Assembly (NCBI RefSeq): GCF_013170825.1
Contig: NZ_CP033365.1
Coordinates: 744,001 to 808,000 of the forward strand
DNA: 64,000 bases
Origin: Mesorhizobium sp. NZP2298
GTDB taxonomy: Bacteria > Pseudomonadota > Alphaproteobacteria > Rhizobiales > Rhizobiaceae
Direction of reading: 5' to 3'
Shown here piece after piece: positions 53,276 through 62,244 of the stretch (position 1 is the stretch's first letter; each line of letters begins with the position of its first letter). The notes below the pieces were generated by a model. It saw nothing but the letters and a program-made list of their open reading frames with translations, made no database searches and had not been told where the DNA came from. The position numbers and the translations under genes were made by a program.

Positions 53276-54054
53276 GCGATGCCGCCGACCAGATTTTCGC
53301 CACGCTGAAACAATCGTCGCAAAGCGGCGCGCCGCTCTATCTGCAGCTCAGGAAAAGCATCGAGGACGCGGTCAACCGTGGCCTGATCGGACCCGGCGAC
53401 GCGCTGCCCTCCGAGCGCGACATCGCCACCAAGGCCGACATCTCGCGCGTCACCGTGCGCAAGGCGGTGCAGGATCTGGTCAAGGGCGGCATCCTGGTGC
53501 AACGCCATGGCTCCGGCACTTTCGTGGCGCCACGCATGGAGCGTGTCGAGCAATCGCTGTCGCGGCTGACCTCCTTCACGGAGGACATGGCGCGGCGCGG
53601 CATGGCGGTGCGCTCGGCCTGGCTCGACCGCGGCCTCTATGCGCCCTCGCCCGACGAGATGATGGTGCTCGGCCTGTCGTCGAGCGAACTGGTGGCGCGC
53701 GTGGCGCGCCTGCGCATCGCCAACGACACGCCACTGGCGATCGAACGCGCCTCGTTGTCGGCCAGCGTGCTGCCCGATCCGGCGGGCATCGGCTCCTCGC
53801 TCTACGCGGCGCTGCAACTGACCGGCAATCGCCCGGTTCGGGCGGTGCAACGCATCTCGGCCGCCAATCTCGGCGACGGCGATGCGCGCCTGCTGGAAGT
53901 GCCGCCGGGTGTCGCCGGCCTGCATATCGAACGCATTTCCTATCTGGCGAGCGGCAAGGTGATCGAGTTCACCCGCTCCATCTACAGGGGCGACGCCTAT
54001 GATTTCGTCGCCGAACTGCGGCTGACAGGGCCGAGCGAAGAGGGCCGACCATGA
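53272..54054 (+). CDS. GntR-family regulator, HutC/NagR-like
   Basis: 260 residues. N-terminal winged helix about 20-90: GAPLYLQLRKSIEDAVNRG, ALPSERDIATKADISRVTVR, LVQRHGSGTFVAP. C-terminal UTRA ligand domain about 110-255 (LSRLTSFTEDMARRGMAVRS; IEFTRSIYRGDAYDFVAEL), which in NagR/DasR/YvoA binds phosphorylated amino sugars. ATG at 53272 overlaps the kinase stop (ATGA). It probably represses both arms of the divergon through the phased AATACCA/TGGTATT arrays and is released by GlcNAc 6-phosphate or glucosamine 6-phosphate. Confidence 0.92.
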   Translation: MSDAADQIFATLKQSSQSGAPLYLQLRKSIEDAVNRGLIGPGDALPSERDIATKADISRVTVRKAVQDLVKGGILVQRHGSGTFVAPRMERVEQSLSRLTSFTEDMARRGMAVRSAWLDRGLYAPSPDEMMVLGLSSSELVARVARLRIANDTPLAIERASLSASVLPDPAGIGSSLYAALQLTGNRPVRAVQRISAANLGDGDARLLEVPPGVAGLHIERISYLASGKVIEFTRSIYRGDAYDFVAELRLTGPSEEGRP

Positions 54055-55085
54055 TCTCCAACACCACACATATGCAGCGCGAGATCGAGGAGATCCCGCA
54101 GGCCGTCGCCCGCCTGCTCGATGGCTCCGGCGCCATGCTCGCCGAGGCCGGGCGCGGCATCCGGGAACGCGACCCGCATTTTGTCGTCACCGTGGCGCGC
54201 GGTTCGTCCGACCATGCCGCAACCTTCATGAAATATGCCGTCGAACTGACCGCAGGCCTTGCCGTCGCCTCGGTTGGGCCGTCCATCGCCTCCATCTACG
54301 GCCGCAAGCTGCGGCTCGGCGGCTCGGCCTGCCTGGCGATCTCGCAGTCAGGCATGAGCCCCGACATCGTCGCCATGGCCGAAACCGCACGCGCCGGCGG
54401 CGCGCTGACCATCGCCGTCACCAACACCGCCGAGTCGCCGCTGGCGCGGGCCTCGGACTATGCAATCGACATCCTGGCCGGCCCAGAACGCAGCGTCGCG
54501 GCAACCAAGACCTTCGTCAATTCCGCTGTCGCAGGTCTCGCCTTGATGGCGCATTCCACCGGCGACGAGGCGCTTCTCAAGGCACTTGCCGGCTTGCCCG
54601 AGCATTTCGGCAAGGCGATCGCCTGCGACTGGATGAGCGTGCTGGCCGAGACCATCGAGAAGCAGAAGTCGCTGTTCATCCTCGGCCGAGGACCGTCGGC
54701 GGCGATGGCCAACGAGGCGGCGCTGAAATTCAAGGAGACCTGCGGCATGCATGCCGAGGCCTATAGTGCGGCCGAAGTCATGCACGGCCCGCTGGCGCTG
54801 ATCGGCCCCGACTTTCCGGTGCTGGCGCTGGCCGCGCGCGATGCGTCAGAACCCTCCATCGCTGAGGCGGCCGACGGCCTGGCGGCCAAGGGGGCACCGG
54901 TGTTCGTCACATCAGCGCTTGCCAACCGCGCCACGCGCCTGCCGCATGTCGCCACCGGACACCCGCTGACTGATCCGCTGACGCTGATCGTCTCGTTCTA
55001 CGTGTTCGTCGAGGCTTTCGCGCGCCACCGCGGCCTCGATCCCGACACGCCGCGCAACCTTCGCAAGGTGACGGAGACCGTATGA
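54051..55085 (+). CDS. SIS-domain sugar isomerase, NagB-II-like glucosamine-6-phosphate deaminase
   Basis: 344 residues with two SIS domains, like the isomerase half of GlmS without the glutaminase domain. TVARGSSDHAATFMKY, AISQSGMSPDIVAMAETARA, GPERSVAATKTF, LGRGPSAAMANEAALKFKET and the C-terminal DTPRNLRKVTETV (GlmS: PRNLAKSVTVE) are the landmarks. NagB-II enzymes deaminate GlcN 6-phosphate to fructose 6-phosphate and ammonia in bacteria lacking classical NagB. ATG at 54051 overlaps gntR by 4 bases (ATGA) and the stop overlaps nagA likewise. Confidence 0.9.
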   Translation: MISNTTHMQREIEEIPQAVARLLDGSGAMLAEAGRGIRERDPHFVVTVARGSSDHAATFMKYAVELTAGLAVASVGPSIASIYGRKLRLGGSACLAISQSGMSPDIVAMAETARAGGALTIAVTNTAESPLARASDYAIDILAGPERSVAATKTFVNSAVAGLALMAHSTGDEALLKALAGLPEHFGKAIACDWMSVLAETIEKQKSLFILGRGPSAAMANEAALKFKETCGMHAEAYSAAEVMHGPLALIGPDFPVLALAARDASEPSIAEAADGLAAKGAPVFVTSALANRATRLPHVATGHPLTDPLTLIVSFYVFVEAFARHRGLDPDTPRNLRKVTETV

Positions 55086-56254
55086 GCGACCGTTTTGCCC
55101 TGACCGGCGCCCGCATTTTCGACGGCGACAACTGGCACGAAGGCTCGGCGCTCGTCGTGCGCGACGGTCTTGTCGAGGCCATAGTGCGCCAAGGTGCCCT
55201 GCCCCCAGGCGTCCGTGTCGTCGACGCCGGCGGCGGCATGCTGGTGCCGGGCTTTGTCGACATCCAGGTCAATGGCGGCGGCGGCGTCATGCTCAACGAC
55301 CACCCCGATGTCGTCTCGATCGAAACCATCTGCCGGGCGCACGCGCCGTTCGGCACGACGGCGCTGCTGGCGACGCTGATCACCGACACGCCCGCGATTA
55401 CCGCTGCCGCCATCGCTGCCGGCGAAGCAGCAGCGCTGCAGAAAGTACCCGGTTTCCTCGGCCTGCATCTCGAGGGCCCGCATCTGTCGATCGCGCGCAA
55501 GGGCGCGCATGATCCGGCGCTGATCCGACCGATGACGGACGCCGACCAGGCGATGCTGATCGCGGCGCGGCAAAAGCTACCGGTGCTGCTCACCACGATC
55601 GCGCCAGAATCCGTCGAACCGGCGCGGGTCGCCGCATTGGCGAAGGCCGGCGTCGTCGTCAGCCTCGGCCATTCGGATACCAGCTATCTCAAGGCAAAAA
55701 CCTTCGCCGAAGCGGGCGCCAGCGTGGTCACCCACCTGTTCAACGCCATGAGCCAGATCGGCAACCGCGAGCCTGGACTGGCGGGCACGGCGATCGATGT
55801 CGGTACCTTGTCCGCCGGGCTCATCGCCGACGGTATCCACGTTCATCCCGCGACAATCCGGATCGCGCTCGATGCCAAGCAGGGACCGGGCAAGATCGTG
55901 CTGGTCACCGACGCCATGGCGACGATCGGCACCGACATGACCTCGTTCACACTCAACGGCCGCACCATCTACCGCAAGGACGGGAGTCTCCGACTTGCCG
56001 ACGGGACGCTGGCGGGCGCCGACCTCGACATGATCTCGGCGATCCGGTTCATGCACGGCGTCGTCGGCGTCGAACTCACGGAAGCCTTGCGCATGGCCTC
56101 GCTCTACCCGGCACAGGCGATCGGCCAGTCGCATCGGCTTGGCCGACTTGCCAACGGCACGGCGGCGGATGTCGTTGCGCTGTCGGACGATCTTGGCATA
56201 GAACGCGTCTGGATCGGCGGCGACAAGGTGTTCGAGGCGGGCGCTCCACGCTGA
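55082..56254 (+). CDS. nagA: N-acetylglucosamine-6-phosphate deacetylase
   Basis: 390 residues, amidohydrolase superfamily. Metal and substrate motifs: VPGFVDIQVNGGGGV, LGLHLEGPHLS (metal-binding Glu), SLGHSDTSY, VTHLFNAMSQ, LIADGIHVHP, and LVTDAMATIG with the catalytic aspartate. It deacetylates GlcNAc 6-phosphate made by the kinase or by MurQ and passes glucosamine 6-phosphate to the NagB-II-like enzyme. Starts with the ATGA overlap at 55082. Confidence 0.94.
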   Translation: MSDRFALTGARIFDGDNWHEGSALVVRDGLVEAIVRQGALPPGVRVVDAGGGMLVPGFVDIQVNGGGGVMLNDHPDVVSIETICRAHAPFGTTALLATLITDTPAITAAAIAAGEAAALQKVPGFLGLHLEGPHLSIARKGAHDPALIRPMTDADQAMLIAARQKLPVLLTTIAPESVEPARVAALAKAGVVVSLGHSDTSYLKAKTFAEAGASVVTHLFNAMSQIGNREPGLAGTAIDVGTLSAGLIADGIHVHPATIRIALDAKQGPGKIVLVTDAMATIGTDMTSFTLNGRTIYRKDGSLRLADGTLAGADLDMISAIRFMHGVVGVELTEALRMASLYPAQAIGQSHRLGRLANGTAADVVALSDDLGIERVWIGGDKVFEAGAPR

Positions 56255-56264
56255 GAGCGAAGCC

Positions 56265-56318
56265 ATGCAGACAATCGATTGTGTCGTCGCCAGAGCAGGC
56301 GTCGTCGGGCTTGCCATC
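56265..56318 (+). pseudogene. remnant of an FAD-dependent oxidoreductase start
   Basis: The first about 18 codons read MQTIDCVVARAGVVGLAIG, which matches the N-terminal FAD/Rossmann motif of L-2-hydroxyglutarate-oxidase-like enzymes (family DCVVxGAGVVGLAIA), with the first motif glycine replaced by arginine. GAGAG lies 7 bases before the ATG. The frame then runs to 56468 without any further similarity, so only the 5' end of the old gene remains. It sits between nagA and the YddA-like transporter gene. Confidence 0.5.
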
Positions 56319-56382
56319 GGGAATTCGTCCGCTGAGGCTGATGTCATGAAACTTTTTGATTTCGAGGTCGTTGTCGGAGCGC

Positions 56383-58446
56383 ATGTCCGAGGCGAAACCC
56401 AAATCAACACCGCCCGACGGCACCCCGAAGCCGCGTCGAGGAAAGCCGCCACGACAAAAACCGCGTGACGAGGGGTCGCACGACGAGGCTCCACGCAAAA
56501 AGAAGCCACGCGAGAAGAACACGTCGACCGTCGAAGCCGCAGCGTCCGAGATCGTCGACGAAACACCACCGCCGGAGGCCGTCGAACCCGATCCGGAGCT
56601 GACGCCCAAGCAAGCCGAAGAGGCGCGCAAGAAGTACCTGCTGAAGCGGTTCTGGATCAGCGGGCGCGGCTATTGGGGACGGCACGGCGACAAGCTCGGC
56701 TGGCCGTTGACGATCGGGCTGTTGATCCTGATCGGGATCAATGTCGGCTTCCAGTACGGAATCAATGTCTGGAACCGCGCCATATTCGACGCCATCGAGA
56801 AGCGCGACGCCCACACAGTGTATTTCCTCAGCGCCGTGTTCGTGCCGCTCGTGATCGGCAGCATGAGCCTCGTCGTCGCACAGGTCTACCTGCGCATGAC
56901 CATGCAACGCCGATGGCGCTCCTGGCTGACCACCTCGGTGATAGCGCGCTGGCTCGCCAATGGCCGCTATTACCAGCTGAATCTGGTCAAGGGCGACCAC
57001 CAGAACCCCGAGGCCCGCCTCTCGGAAGATTTGCGTGTCGCCACGGAGTCCCCCGTCGATTTCGTCGCCGGGGTCATTTCCGCTTTTTTGTCAGCCTCGA
57101 CCTTCATTGTGGTGCTGTGGACGATCGGCGGGGCCTTGAGCGTCACTCTGGGGGGCTCGACCATCACCGTGCCCGGATTCCTCGTCATTACCGCGGTAAT
57201 CTATGCCGCGATCACCTCCACATCGATGTTCCTGATCGGCCGCGATTTCGTGCGGCTGTCGGAGGAGAAGAACCAGGCGGAAGCCGAATTCCGCTACGTG
57301 CTGACGCGCGTGCGCGAAAACGGCGAAAGCATCGCCTTGCTGGGCGGTGAGGATGAGGAACGCAGCGGTATCGACAAGACCTTTGCCGGCGTGCTGAAGC
57401 GTTGGGCGCAACTGACCGGCCAGCACATGCGCACGGCGGTGGTTTCGCAGGGCTCCAGCCTGTTCGCGCCTGTCGTGCCGGTACTGCTGTGTGCGCCAAA
57501 GTTTCTCGAAGGGTCGATGTCGCTCGGCCAGGTCATGCAGGCCGCCTCCGCCTTCGCCATCGTGCAGGGCGCCTTCGGATGGCTGGTCGACAATTATCCG
57601 CGCCTGGCCGACTGGAACGCCTCCGCACGGCGTATCGCTTCGCTGATGATGTCGCTCGACGGGCTGGAGCGCGCCGAGCAGAGCGACGAGCTCGGCCGCA
57701 TCCAGCATGGCGAGACCAAGGGCGACGCGATGCTTTCGCTCGACGATCTGTCCGTGACGCTCGACGACGGCACGTCCGTGGTCAAGGAAACGGAGGTCGT
57801 GGTCGAATCGGGCGAGCGGGTGCTTGTGTCCGGCGAATCCGGCTCGGGCAAGTCGACGCTGGTTCGGGCGATCGCCGGCCTCTGGCCATGGGGAAGCGGC
57901 GGCGTCAATTTCCATCCCGACAAGCAATTGTTCATGCTGCCGCAGCGGCCCTACATCCCTTCTGGCACGTTGCGCCGGGTGGTCGCCTATCCCGCGGCGG
58001 CCAACAACTGGAAGCTCGACCAGATCAAGGCCGCCCTCGACAAGGTCGGCCTCAGCCACCTCGCCGGCCGGATCAAGGATGAAGCGCCCTGGGACCAGAC
58101 CTTGTCGGGCGGAGAAAAGCAGCGGGTCGCCTTCGCGCGCCTATTGCTGCACCGCCCGGACATCGTCGTGCTGGACGAGGCGACCTCGGCGCTGGACGAA
58201 AAGAGCCAGGACCAGATGATGGAAACGGTGATCCGCGAATTGCCCGAGGTCACCATCGTCAGCGTTGCGCACCGCACCGAACTGGAAGCCTTTCACACCC
58301 GCAAGATCACGCTCGAGCGGCACAAGGGCGGCGCGAAACTTGTCAGGGATATCGACCTCGTGCCGCGCAACCGCAAACGCGGCCTGCTCACGCGCGCCTT
58401 GTGGGGCTCGGGCACGACGACCGAAAAGCCGCGCAAGACGAAGTAA
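56383..58446 (+). CDS. ABC transporter, fused membrane/ATPase, SbmA-YddA-like
   Basis: 687 residues. Residues about 1-85 are a hydrophilic Lys/Pro/Glu/Arg-rich tail, unusual for the family. Then an SbmA/BacA-like membrane domain (ABC_membrane_2; about 105-400; FWISGRGYWGRHGDKLGWPL, FQYGINVWNRAIFDAIEKRD) and an ATPase domain: Walker A GESGSGKST, signature LSGGEKQRV, Walker B IVVLDEATSALDE. Relatives take up or move peptides, vitamin B12-like compounds or very-long-chain lipids. ATG at 56383 is chosen; 56356 is also open. In rhizobia BacA-type proteins matter for tolerance of plant NCR peptides, but this protein is the YddA-type with its own ATPase and its ligand is unknown. Confidence 0.88.
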   Translation: MSEAKPKSTPPDGTPKPRRGKPPRQKPRDEGSHDEAPRKKKPREKNTSTVEAAASEIVDETPPPEAVEPDPELTPKQAEEARKKYLLKRFWISGRGYWGRHGDKLGWPLTIGLLILIGINVGFQYGINVWNRAIFDAIEKRDAHTVYFLSAVFVPLVIGSMSLVVAQVYLRMTMQRRWRSWLTTSVIARWLANGRYYQLNLVKGDHQNPEARLSEDLRVATESPVDFVAGVISAFLSASTFIVVLWTIGGALSVTLGGSTITVPGFLVITAVIYAAITSTSMFLIGRDFVRLSEEKNQAEAEFRYVLTRVRENGESIALLGGEDEERSGIDKTFAGVLKRWAQLTGQHMRTAVVSQGSSLFAPVVPVLLCAPKFLEGSMSLGQVMQAASAFAIVQGAFGWLVDNYPRLADWNASARRIASLMMSLDGLERAEQSDELGRIQHGETKGDAMLSLDDLSVTLDDGTSVVKETEVVVESGERVLVSGESGSGKSTLVRAIAGLWPWGSGGVNFHPDKQLFMLPQRPYIPSGTLRRVVAYPAAANNWKLDQIKAALDKVGLSHLAGRIKDEAPWDQTLSGGEKQRVAFARLLLHRPDIVVLDEATSALDEKSQDQMMETVIRELPEVTIVSVAHRTELEAFHTRKITLERHKGGAKLVRDIDLVPRNRKRGLLTRALWGSGTTTEKPRKTK

Positions 58447-58465
58447 CGGTGCGCCCCCCCGCCAC

Positions 58466-59980
58466 CTAGGACGCATAGAGATCCTTGTATGTCTCGCGCA
58501 GCAGGTTCTTCTGCACTTTGCCCATGGTGTTGCGCGGCAATTCGTCGACGAAGATCACCTGTTTCGGGTGCTTGTACCTGGCCAGGCGCCCGGCGATGGC
58601 ACTGAGAATTTCGGCACCGGTGATCCGCGATGCCGGCGCCCGCACGACGACCGCCGTGACACCTTCGCCGAAATCCGGATGGGCGACGCCGATGACGGCG
58701 CTTTCGTTCACTCCATCAAGCGCGTCGATCTCGCTTTCGAGCTCCTTCGGATAGATGTTGTAGCCGCCCGAGATGATCAGGTCCTTGCCGCGGCCGACGA
58801 TATGGACATAACCGTCGGCGTCGACCATGCCGAGATCGCCCGTGATGAAGAAGCCGTCGGCGCGGAATTCCGCCTTGGTCTTTTCCGGCATGCGCCAGTA
58901 GCCGCCAAAAACGTTCGGACCCTTGACCTCGATCATGCCGATCTCGCCCTGGGCCAGCGGCTTGCCGCTATCGGGATCGGTGATGCGAAGCGACACGCCA
59001 GGCAGCGGGAAGCCGACCGTGCCGGCGCGGCGCTCGCCCTCATAGGGGTTGGACGTGTTCATGTTGGTCTCGGTCATGCCGTAGCGCTCGAGGATGGCGT
59101 GGCCGGTGCGCTCGCGCCAGGCCTTGTGCGTCTCGGCCAGCAGCGGCGCCGAGCCGGACACGAACAGGCGGATGTTCCTCGCCGCCTCGCGGTCCAGCCC
59201 GTCCTGCTGCAGCAGCCTGGTATAGAAGGTCGGCACGCCCATCAGCGCCGTGGCGCGCGGCAGCAGCGAGATGATGCGGGCCGGATCGAATTTCTGCTCG
59301 AACAGCATCGAGGCGCCGGCCATCAGGATGACGTTGGTGGCGACGAACAGGCCATGAGTATGGAAGATCGGCAGCGCATGGATCAGCACATCGCCTGATG
59401 TGAAGCGCCATTGGTCGACCAGCACGCGCGCATTCGATGCCAGGTTCCCATGGCTGAGCATGGCGCCTTTCGAGCGGCCGGTCGTTCCCGACGTGTAGAG
59501 GATTGCCGCGAGATCATCCTCGCCGCGCTCGACATCATGGAAATCGGAGGATTGCCGCGATGCCTGGTCCGTCAGCGATCCCCGGCCATTGCGGTCGAGC
59601 GTGACCACGACGGCACCGGATGGTGCGACCATCCGCTCGATATCCGCCGATTTCGCCGGATCGCAGACAATGACCCGAGGCGTTGCATCCTCGAAGAAAT
59701 ATCCAAGCTCGGTCGGCGTGTAGGCCGTGTTGAGGGGCAGGAAGACGGCACCAGCGCGCACGCAGGCGAGATAGAGCAGCACCGCCTCCGGGCTCTTTTC
59801 GACCTGGACGGCGATCCGGTCGCCGGGCTCGACATGCAATTGCAGGAGCGCGTGCGCGAGCTGCGCCGACCGCGCCAGCATGTCGCCATAGCTGAGCGAG
59901 CGCCCATCATCGGTTTCCATCAACAGGCGCCCGGGCGCCGGCATCCGGGACCGGAACGCGTCGAACAGATGATTGCTCAT
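58466..59980 (-). CDS. matB: malonyl-CoA synthetase
   Basis: 504 residues, ANL superfamily, ATP-dependent ligation of malonate to CoA. TSGTTGRSKGAMLSH, PIFHTHGLFVATNV, ERYGMTETNMNTSNPYEG (MatB-typical extension after YGMTE), GRGKDLIISGGYNIYPKELE and catalytic lysine in PRNTMGKVQKN. Start MSNHLFDAFRSR (ATG 59980) equals that of rhizobial MatB. The malonyl-CoA decarboxylase (matA) and transporter (matC) usually beside it are absent from this strand and window, so it may supply malonyl-CoA for synthesis instead of malonate catabolism. Confidence 0.92.
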   Translation of the reverse strand: MSNHLFDAFRSRMPAPGRLLMETDDGRSLSYGDMLARSAQLAHALLQLHVEPGDRIAVQVEKSPEAVLLYLACVRAGAVFLPLNTAYTPTELGYFFEDATPRVIVCDPAKSADIERMVAPSGAVVVTLDRNGRGSLTDQASRQSSDFHDVERGEDDLAAILYTSGTTGRSKGAMLSHGNLASNARVLVDQWRFTSGDVLIHALPIFHTHGLFVATNVILMAGASMLFEQKFDPARIISLLPRATALMGVPTFYTRLLQQDGLDREAARNIRLFVSGSAPLLAETHKAWRERTGHAILERYGMTETNMNTSNPYEGERRAGTVGFPLPGVSLRITDPDSGKPLAQGEIGMIEVKGPNVFGGYWRMPEKTKAEFRADGFFITGDLGMVDADGYVHIVGRGKDLIISGGYNIYPKELESEIDALDGVNESAVIGVAHPDFGEGVTAVVVRAPASRITGAEILSAIAGRLARYKHPKQVIFVDELPRNTMGKVQKNLLRETYKDLYAS

Positions 59981-60149
59981 GAAATTTTCCTGCTGTGATG
60001 GCAATGGCGGCGCCGGCAATGCCCTTGGGGCGCGCAGAGTTCGCGTTTCCGGACCATGTCGTCAAGACCGCAAACGGCGGTCCGGCGCGTCACATCGGCC
60101 GAAAAAGCCGCGAACGATGGCAACAAGCTCTGGCAAAAGGAAATGATCG

Positions 60150-60992
60150 TTACCGCCGAGCGCGTTCGGCCGAAGCGGCGGCTTTTGAGACTTCGCCTTG
60201 CTTGAAGCGCTCCATGCATATGGAAGCGGTCAGCTGGTAATGATCGATCAATGCCTGGACGGCGCCGTCGGCATTGCCGTCCAGCGCGTATTCGGCAATC
60301 CGCCGGTGTTCCCCGAAATCGTCGCGCTGGATGTTCTCGCCGTCATTGGCCATTTGCCGATAGCGATAGGCGTGATCGGAAAGCTGATCGCAGAAACCCA
60401 CCAGCCAGTGCGACCGGCAGGCCGAGATCAGCACACGGTGGAAGGTGCGGTGCAATTTCTCCCAGTCCGGATCGAGCGACGAGAGATGTTGCGGCGAACG
60501 TCGCGAGGCGCGGTCCAGGCGATGCAGCGCCAGCACCAGTTGTTCTTCCCACTCGGTGGTGCGGTGCGCAATGGATTCGCGAAGCGCGCGTTCCTCGAGC
60601 CAGCAGCGGGTGCGCGTCAGCTCCTCGAGCTCCGTCGCACTGACCGGCATGATGAAAAAGCCACGCTGATCGTGACGGCCAAGGAGTCCCTCGGAGGCAA
60701 GGCGATTAAGGGCTTCACGGACAGGGGAGGCACCGGCGCCATACTTGGAAACAACCCACTCGACCCGCAGCTTGCTTTCGGCTTCCAGAGCGCCGCCAAG
60801 AAGATCATCCCGCAATTGATGATAGACCGTACTGGCAAGCGTACTCTTGGATCCTGTGCCGTCGTCGTTCAGGTTGGCAGCGCCGTATGTCAAATTCGAC
60901 TCCTTGTCCCCATTTCTCTCTGGGCAATTCGAGTCCGAAAAGAATCCTTCGTACATGTACCCTACAGTGCCTTCGTCAAGAGGCTCAAGCAC
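60150..60992 (-). CDS. GntR-family regulator, FadR subfamily
   Basis: 280 residues; winged helix about 55-120 (TVYHQLRDDLLGGALEAESK, GASPVREALNRLASEGLLGR), FCD effector domain about 125-265 (RCWLEERALRESIAHR; FHRVLISACRSHWLVGFCDQ; HRRIAEYALDGNADGAVQAL). Lies upstream of matB in the same direction with about 170 bases between, so it could be MatR-like, sensing malonate or malonyl-CoA, or act elsewhere. N-terminal 45 residues are unusual for the subfamily; ATG at 60956 (MYEGFF) is an alternative start, and even this adds extra sequence. Confidence 0.88.
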   Translation of the reverse strand: MLEPLDEGTVGYMYEGFFSDSNCPERNGDKESNLTYGAANLNDDGTGSKSTLASTVYHQLRDDLLGGALEAESKLRVEWVVSKYGAGASPVREALNRLASEGLLGRHDQRGFFIMPVSATELEELTRTRCWLEERALRESIAHRTTEWEEQLVLALHRLDRASRRSPQHLSSLDPDWEKLHRTFHRVLISACRSHWLVGFCDQLSDHAYRYRQMANDGENIQRDDFGEHRRIAEYALDGNADGAVQALIDHYQLTASICMERFKQGEVSKAAASAERARR

Positions 60993-61346
60993 GAGATGCC
61001 ATCCTTGTACTTAAGCACGAAGGAATATGACGTTATCCGCCGCCTGATCGGGGGAATTCGCGCGCCTCTACAACCAATGGAAACTTAACATGTTTTGTAT
61101 GCACGCAGAATCATCTGTTTCTTGTGTGCCCGTGCGAGCATCTTTTCTGTCGCGCGCAAAATAACGCACGGCTCGGCCGGCTCATACCTCCTGTGCCGAT
61201 CTGATTCGGACGGAAGCGGGCTCCTGGAGAACCGTATCCGCTCAACGGCTGTCAGACAGCCAGCCTGTTGGATTCGAAGCGGGATGATCGCGGTGCGTTC
61301 GAGCAATTCAGAGCGGTTCACCGTTTCCTCGAAACGGCCAACCGCC
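60993..61346. other. 354-base region with no supported gene
   Basis: Between the GntR gene and rpe, both on minus. Overlapping frames on both strands (for example 61085-61501) have no recognisable motif and extend over rpe, so I reject them. The region is AT-richer than average between about 60990 and 61180, with several near-palindromic GTAC/TGTAC motifs that may belong to the GntR promoter. Confidence 0.4.
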
Positions 61347-62024
61347 CTAGCCGGCGGCGTTGTCGGCCGCTGTCCTGATCGCCTCGATGTTGGCACGGTA
61401 CGCCTCGACGCTGCCGCCCTTGAAGATCGCCGCACCGGCCACCAGCACATCGGCCCCGGCTGATGTGACCAAAGGGGCCGTTTCGGGCGAAACGCCGCCA
61501 TCGATCTCGATGCGGATCGGCCGGTCGCCGATCAGCGCCTTGACCCTTCTCACCTTCTCGACGATCCCCGGGATGAAGGCCTGGCCGCCGAACCCCGGAT
61601 TGACGGTCATGATCAGGATCAGGTCGAGTCGGTCGAGCACATATTCGATCATCGTTTCCGGCGTCGCCGGATTGAGCGATACGCCGGCCTTCTTGCCGAG
61701 GTTCCTGATGGTCTGCAACGAGCGGTCGAGATGCGGCCCGGCCTCCGCATGCACCGTCATGCCGTCACAGCCGGCCTCGGCGAAGGCGGCGAGATAGGGA
61801 TCGGCCGGCGCGATCATCAGATGGCAGTCGAAAAAAGCCTTGGTGCGGTTGCGGATCGCCTTGATCACCGGCGGACCGAAGGTGATGTTGGGGACGAAAT
61901 GGCCATCCATGACATCGAGATGGATCCAGTCGGCACCAGCAGCCGCGACGGCTTCGACCTCGTCGCCAAGCTTCGAAAAGTCCGAAGCCAGCACCGATGG
62001 TGCGATCAAGGTCTTCTTGCTCAT
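61347..62024 (-). CDS. rpe: ribulose-phosphate 3-epimerase
   Basis: 225 residues, TIM barrel. [37 protein letters not shown] (metal-binding His and catalytic Asp), [25 protein letters not shown] and [15 protein letters not shown] with catalytic Asp. Interconverts ribulose 5-phosphate and xylulose 5-phosphate in the pentose phosphate pathway and Calvin cycle. ATG at 62024; the upstream open frame to 62168 has no similarity. No operon partner is visible; the Cys-rich gene downstream on the map is separated by a terminator. Confidence 0.94.
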   Translation of the reverse strand: MSKKTLIAPSVLASDFSKLGDEVEAVAAAGADWIHLDVMDGHFVPNITFGPPVIKAIRNRTKAFFDCHLMIAPADPYLAAFAEAGCDGMTVHAEAGPHLDRSLQTIRNLGKKAGVSLNPATPETMIEYVLDRLDLILIMTVNPGFGGQAFIPGIVEKVRRVKALIGDRPIRIEIDGGVSPETAPLVTSAGADVLVAGAAIFKGGSVEAYRANIEAIRTAADNAAG

Positions 62025-62195
62025 CTCGCGGCCTTTCCGGGCGTCCTTTTCATACCGTTCACCCTGGATCGACTGCCTAATGCCCGGCGGGTGACTTGTC
62101 GAGGGTGCAGGCGCGTGGGCTCCACAGGCTTGGACGGCGTTGCGGCGTCTCCGATCCCGCCCAGCCAAATTCCGCTTGCCGGGACATGACGAAGA

Positions 62196-62219
62196 ACCCG
62201 CCGGATTGCTCCGGCGGGT
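62196..62219 (-). terminator. intrinsic terminator of the Cys-rich repeat gene
   Basis: ACCCGCCGGA - TTGC - TCCGGCGGGT, perfect 10-bp stem, 26 bases after the stop at 62245. On the minus strand it is followed by TCTTCGTC, a weak T-rich tail. Confidence 0.7.
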
Positions 62220-62244
62220 CCCAGGTCTGGCGTCGAGCGGACGG

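Noticed and set aside
61085..61501. Minus-strand 138-codon frame upstream of and over rpe
   Set aside because: No similarity, Arg/Pro-rich shadow composition, and overlap with the 3' half of rpe.
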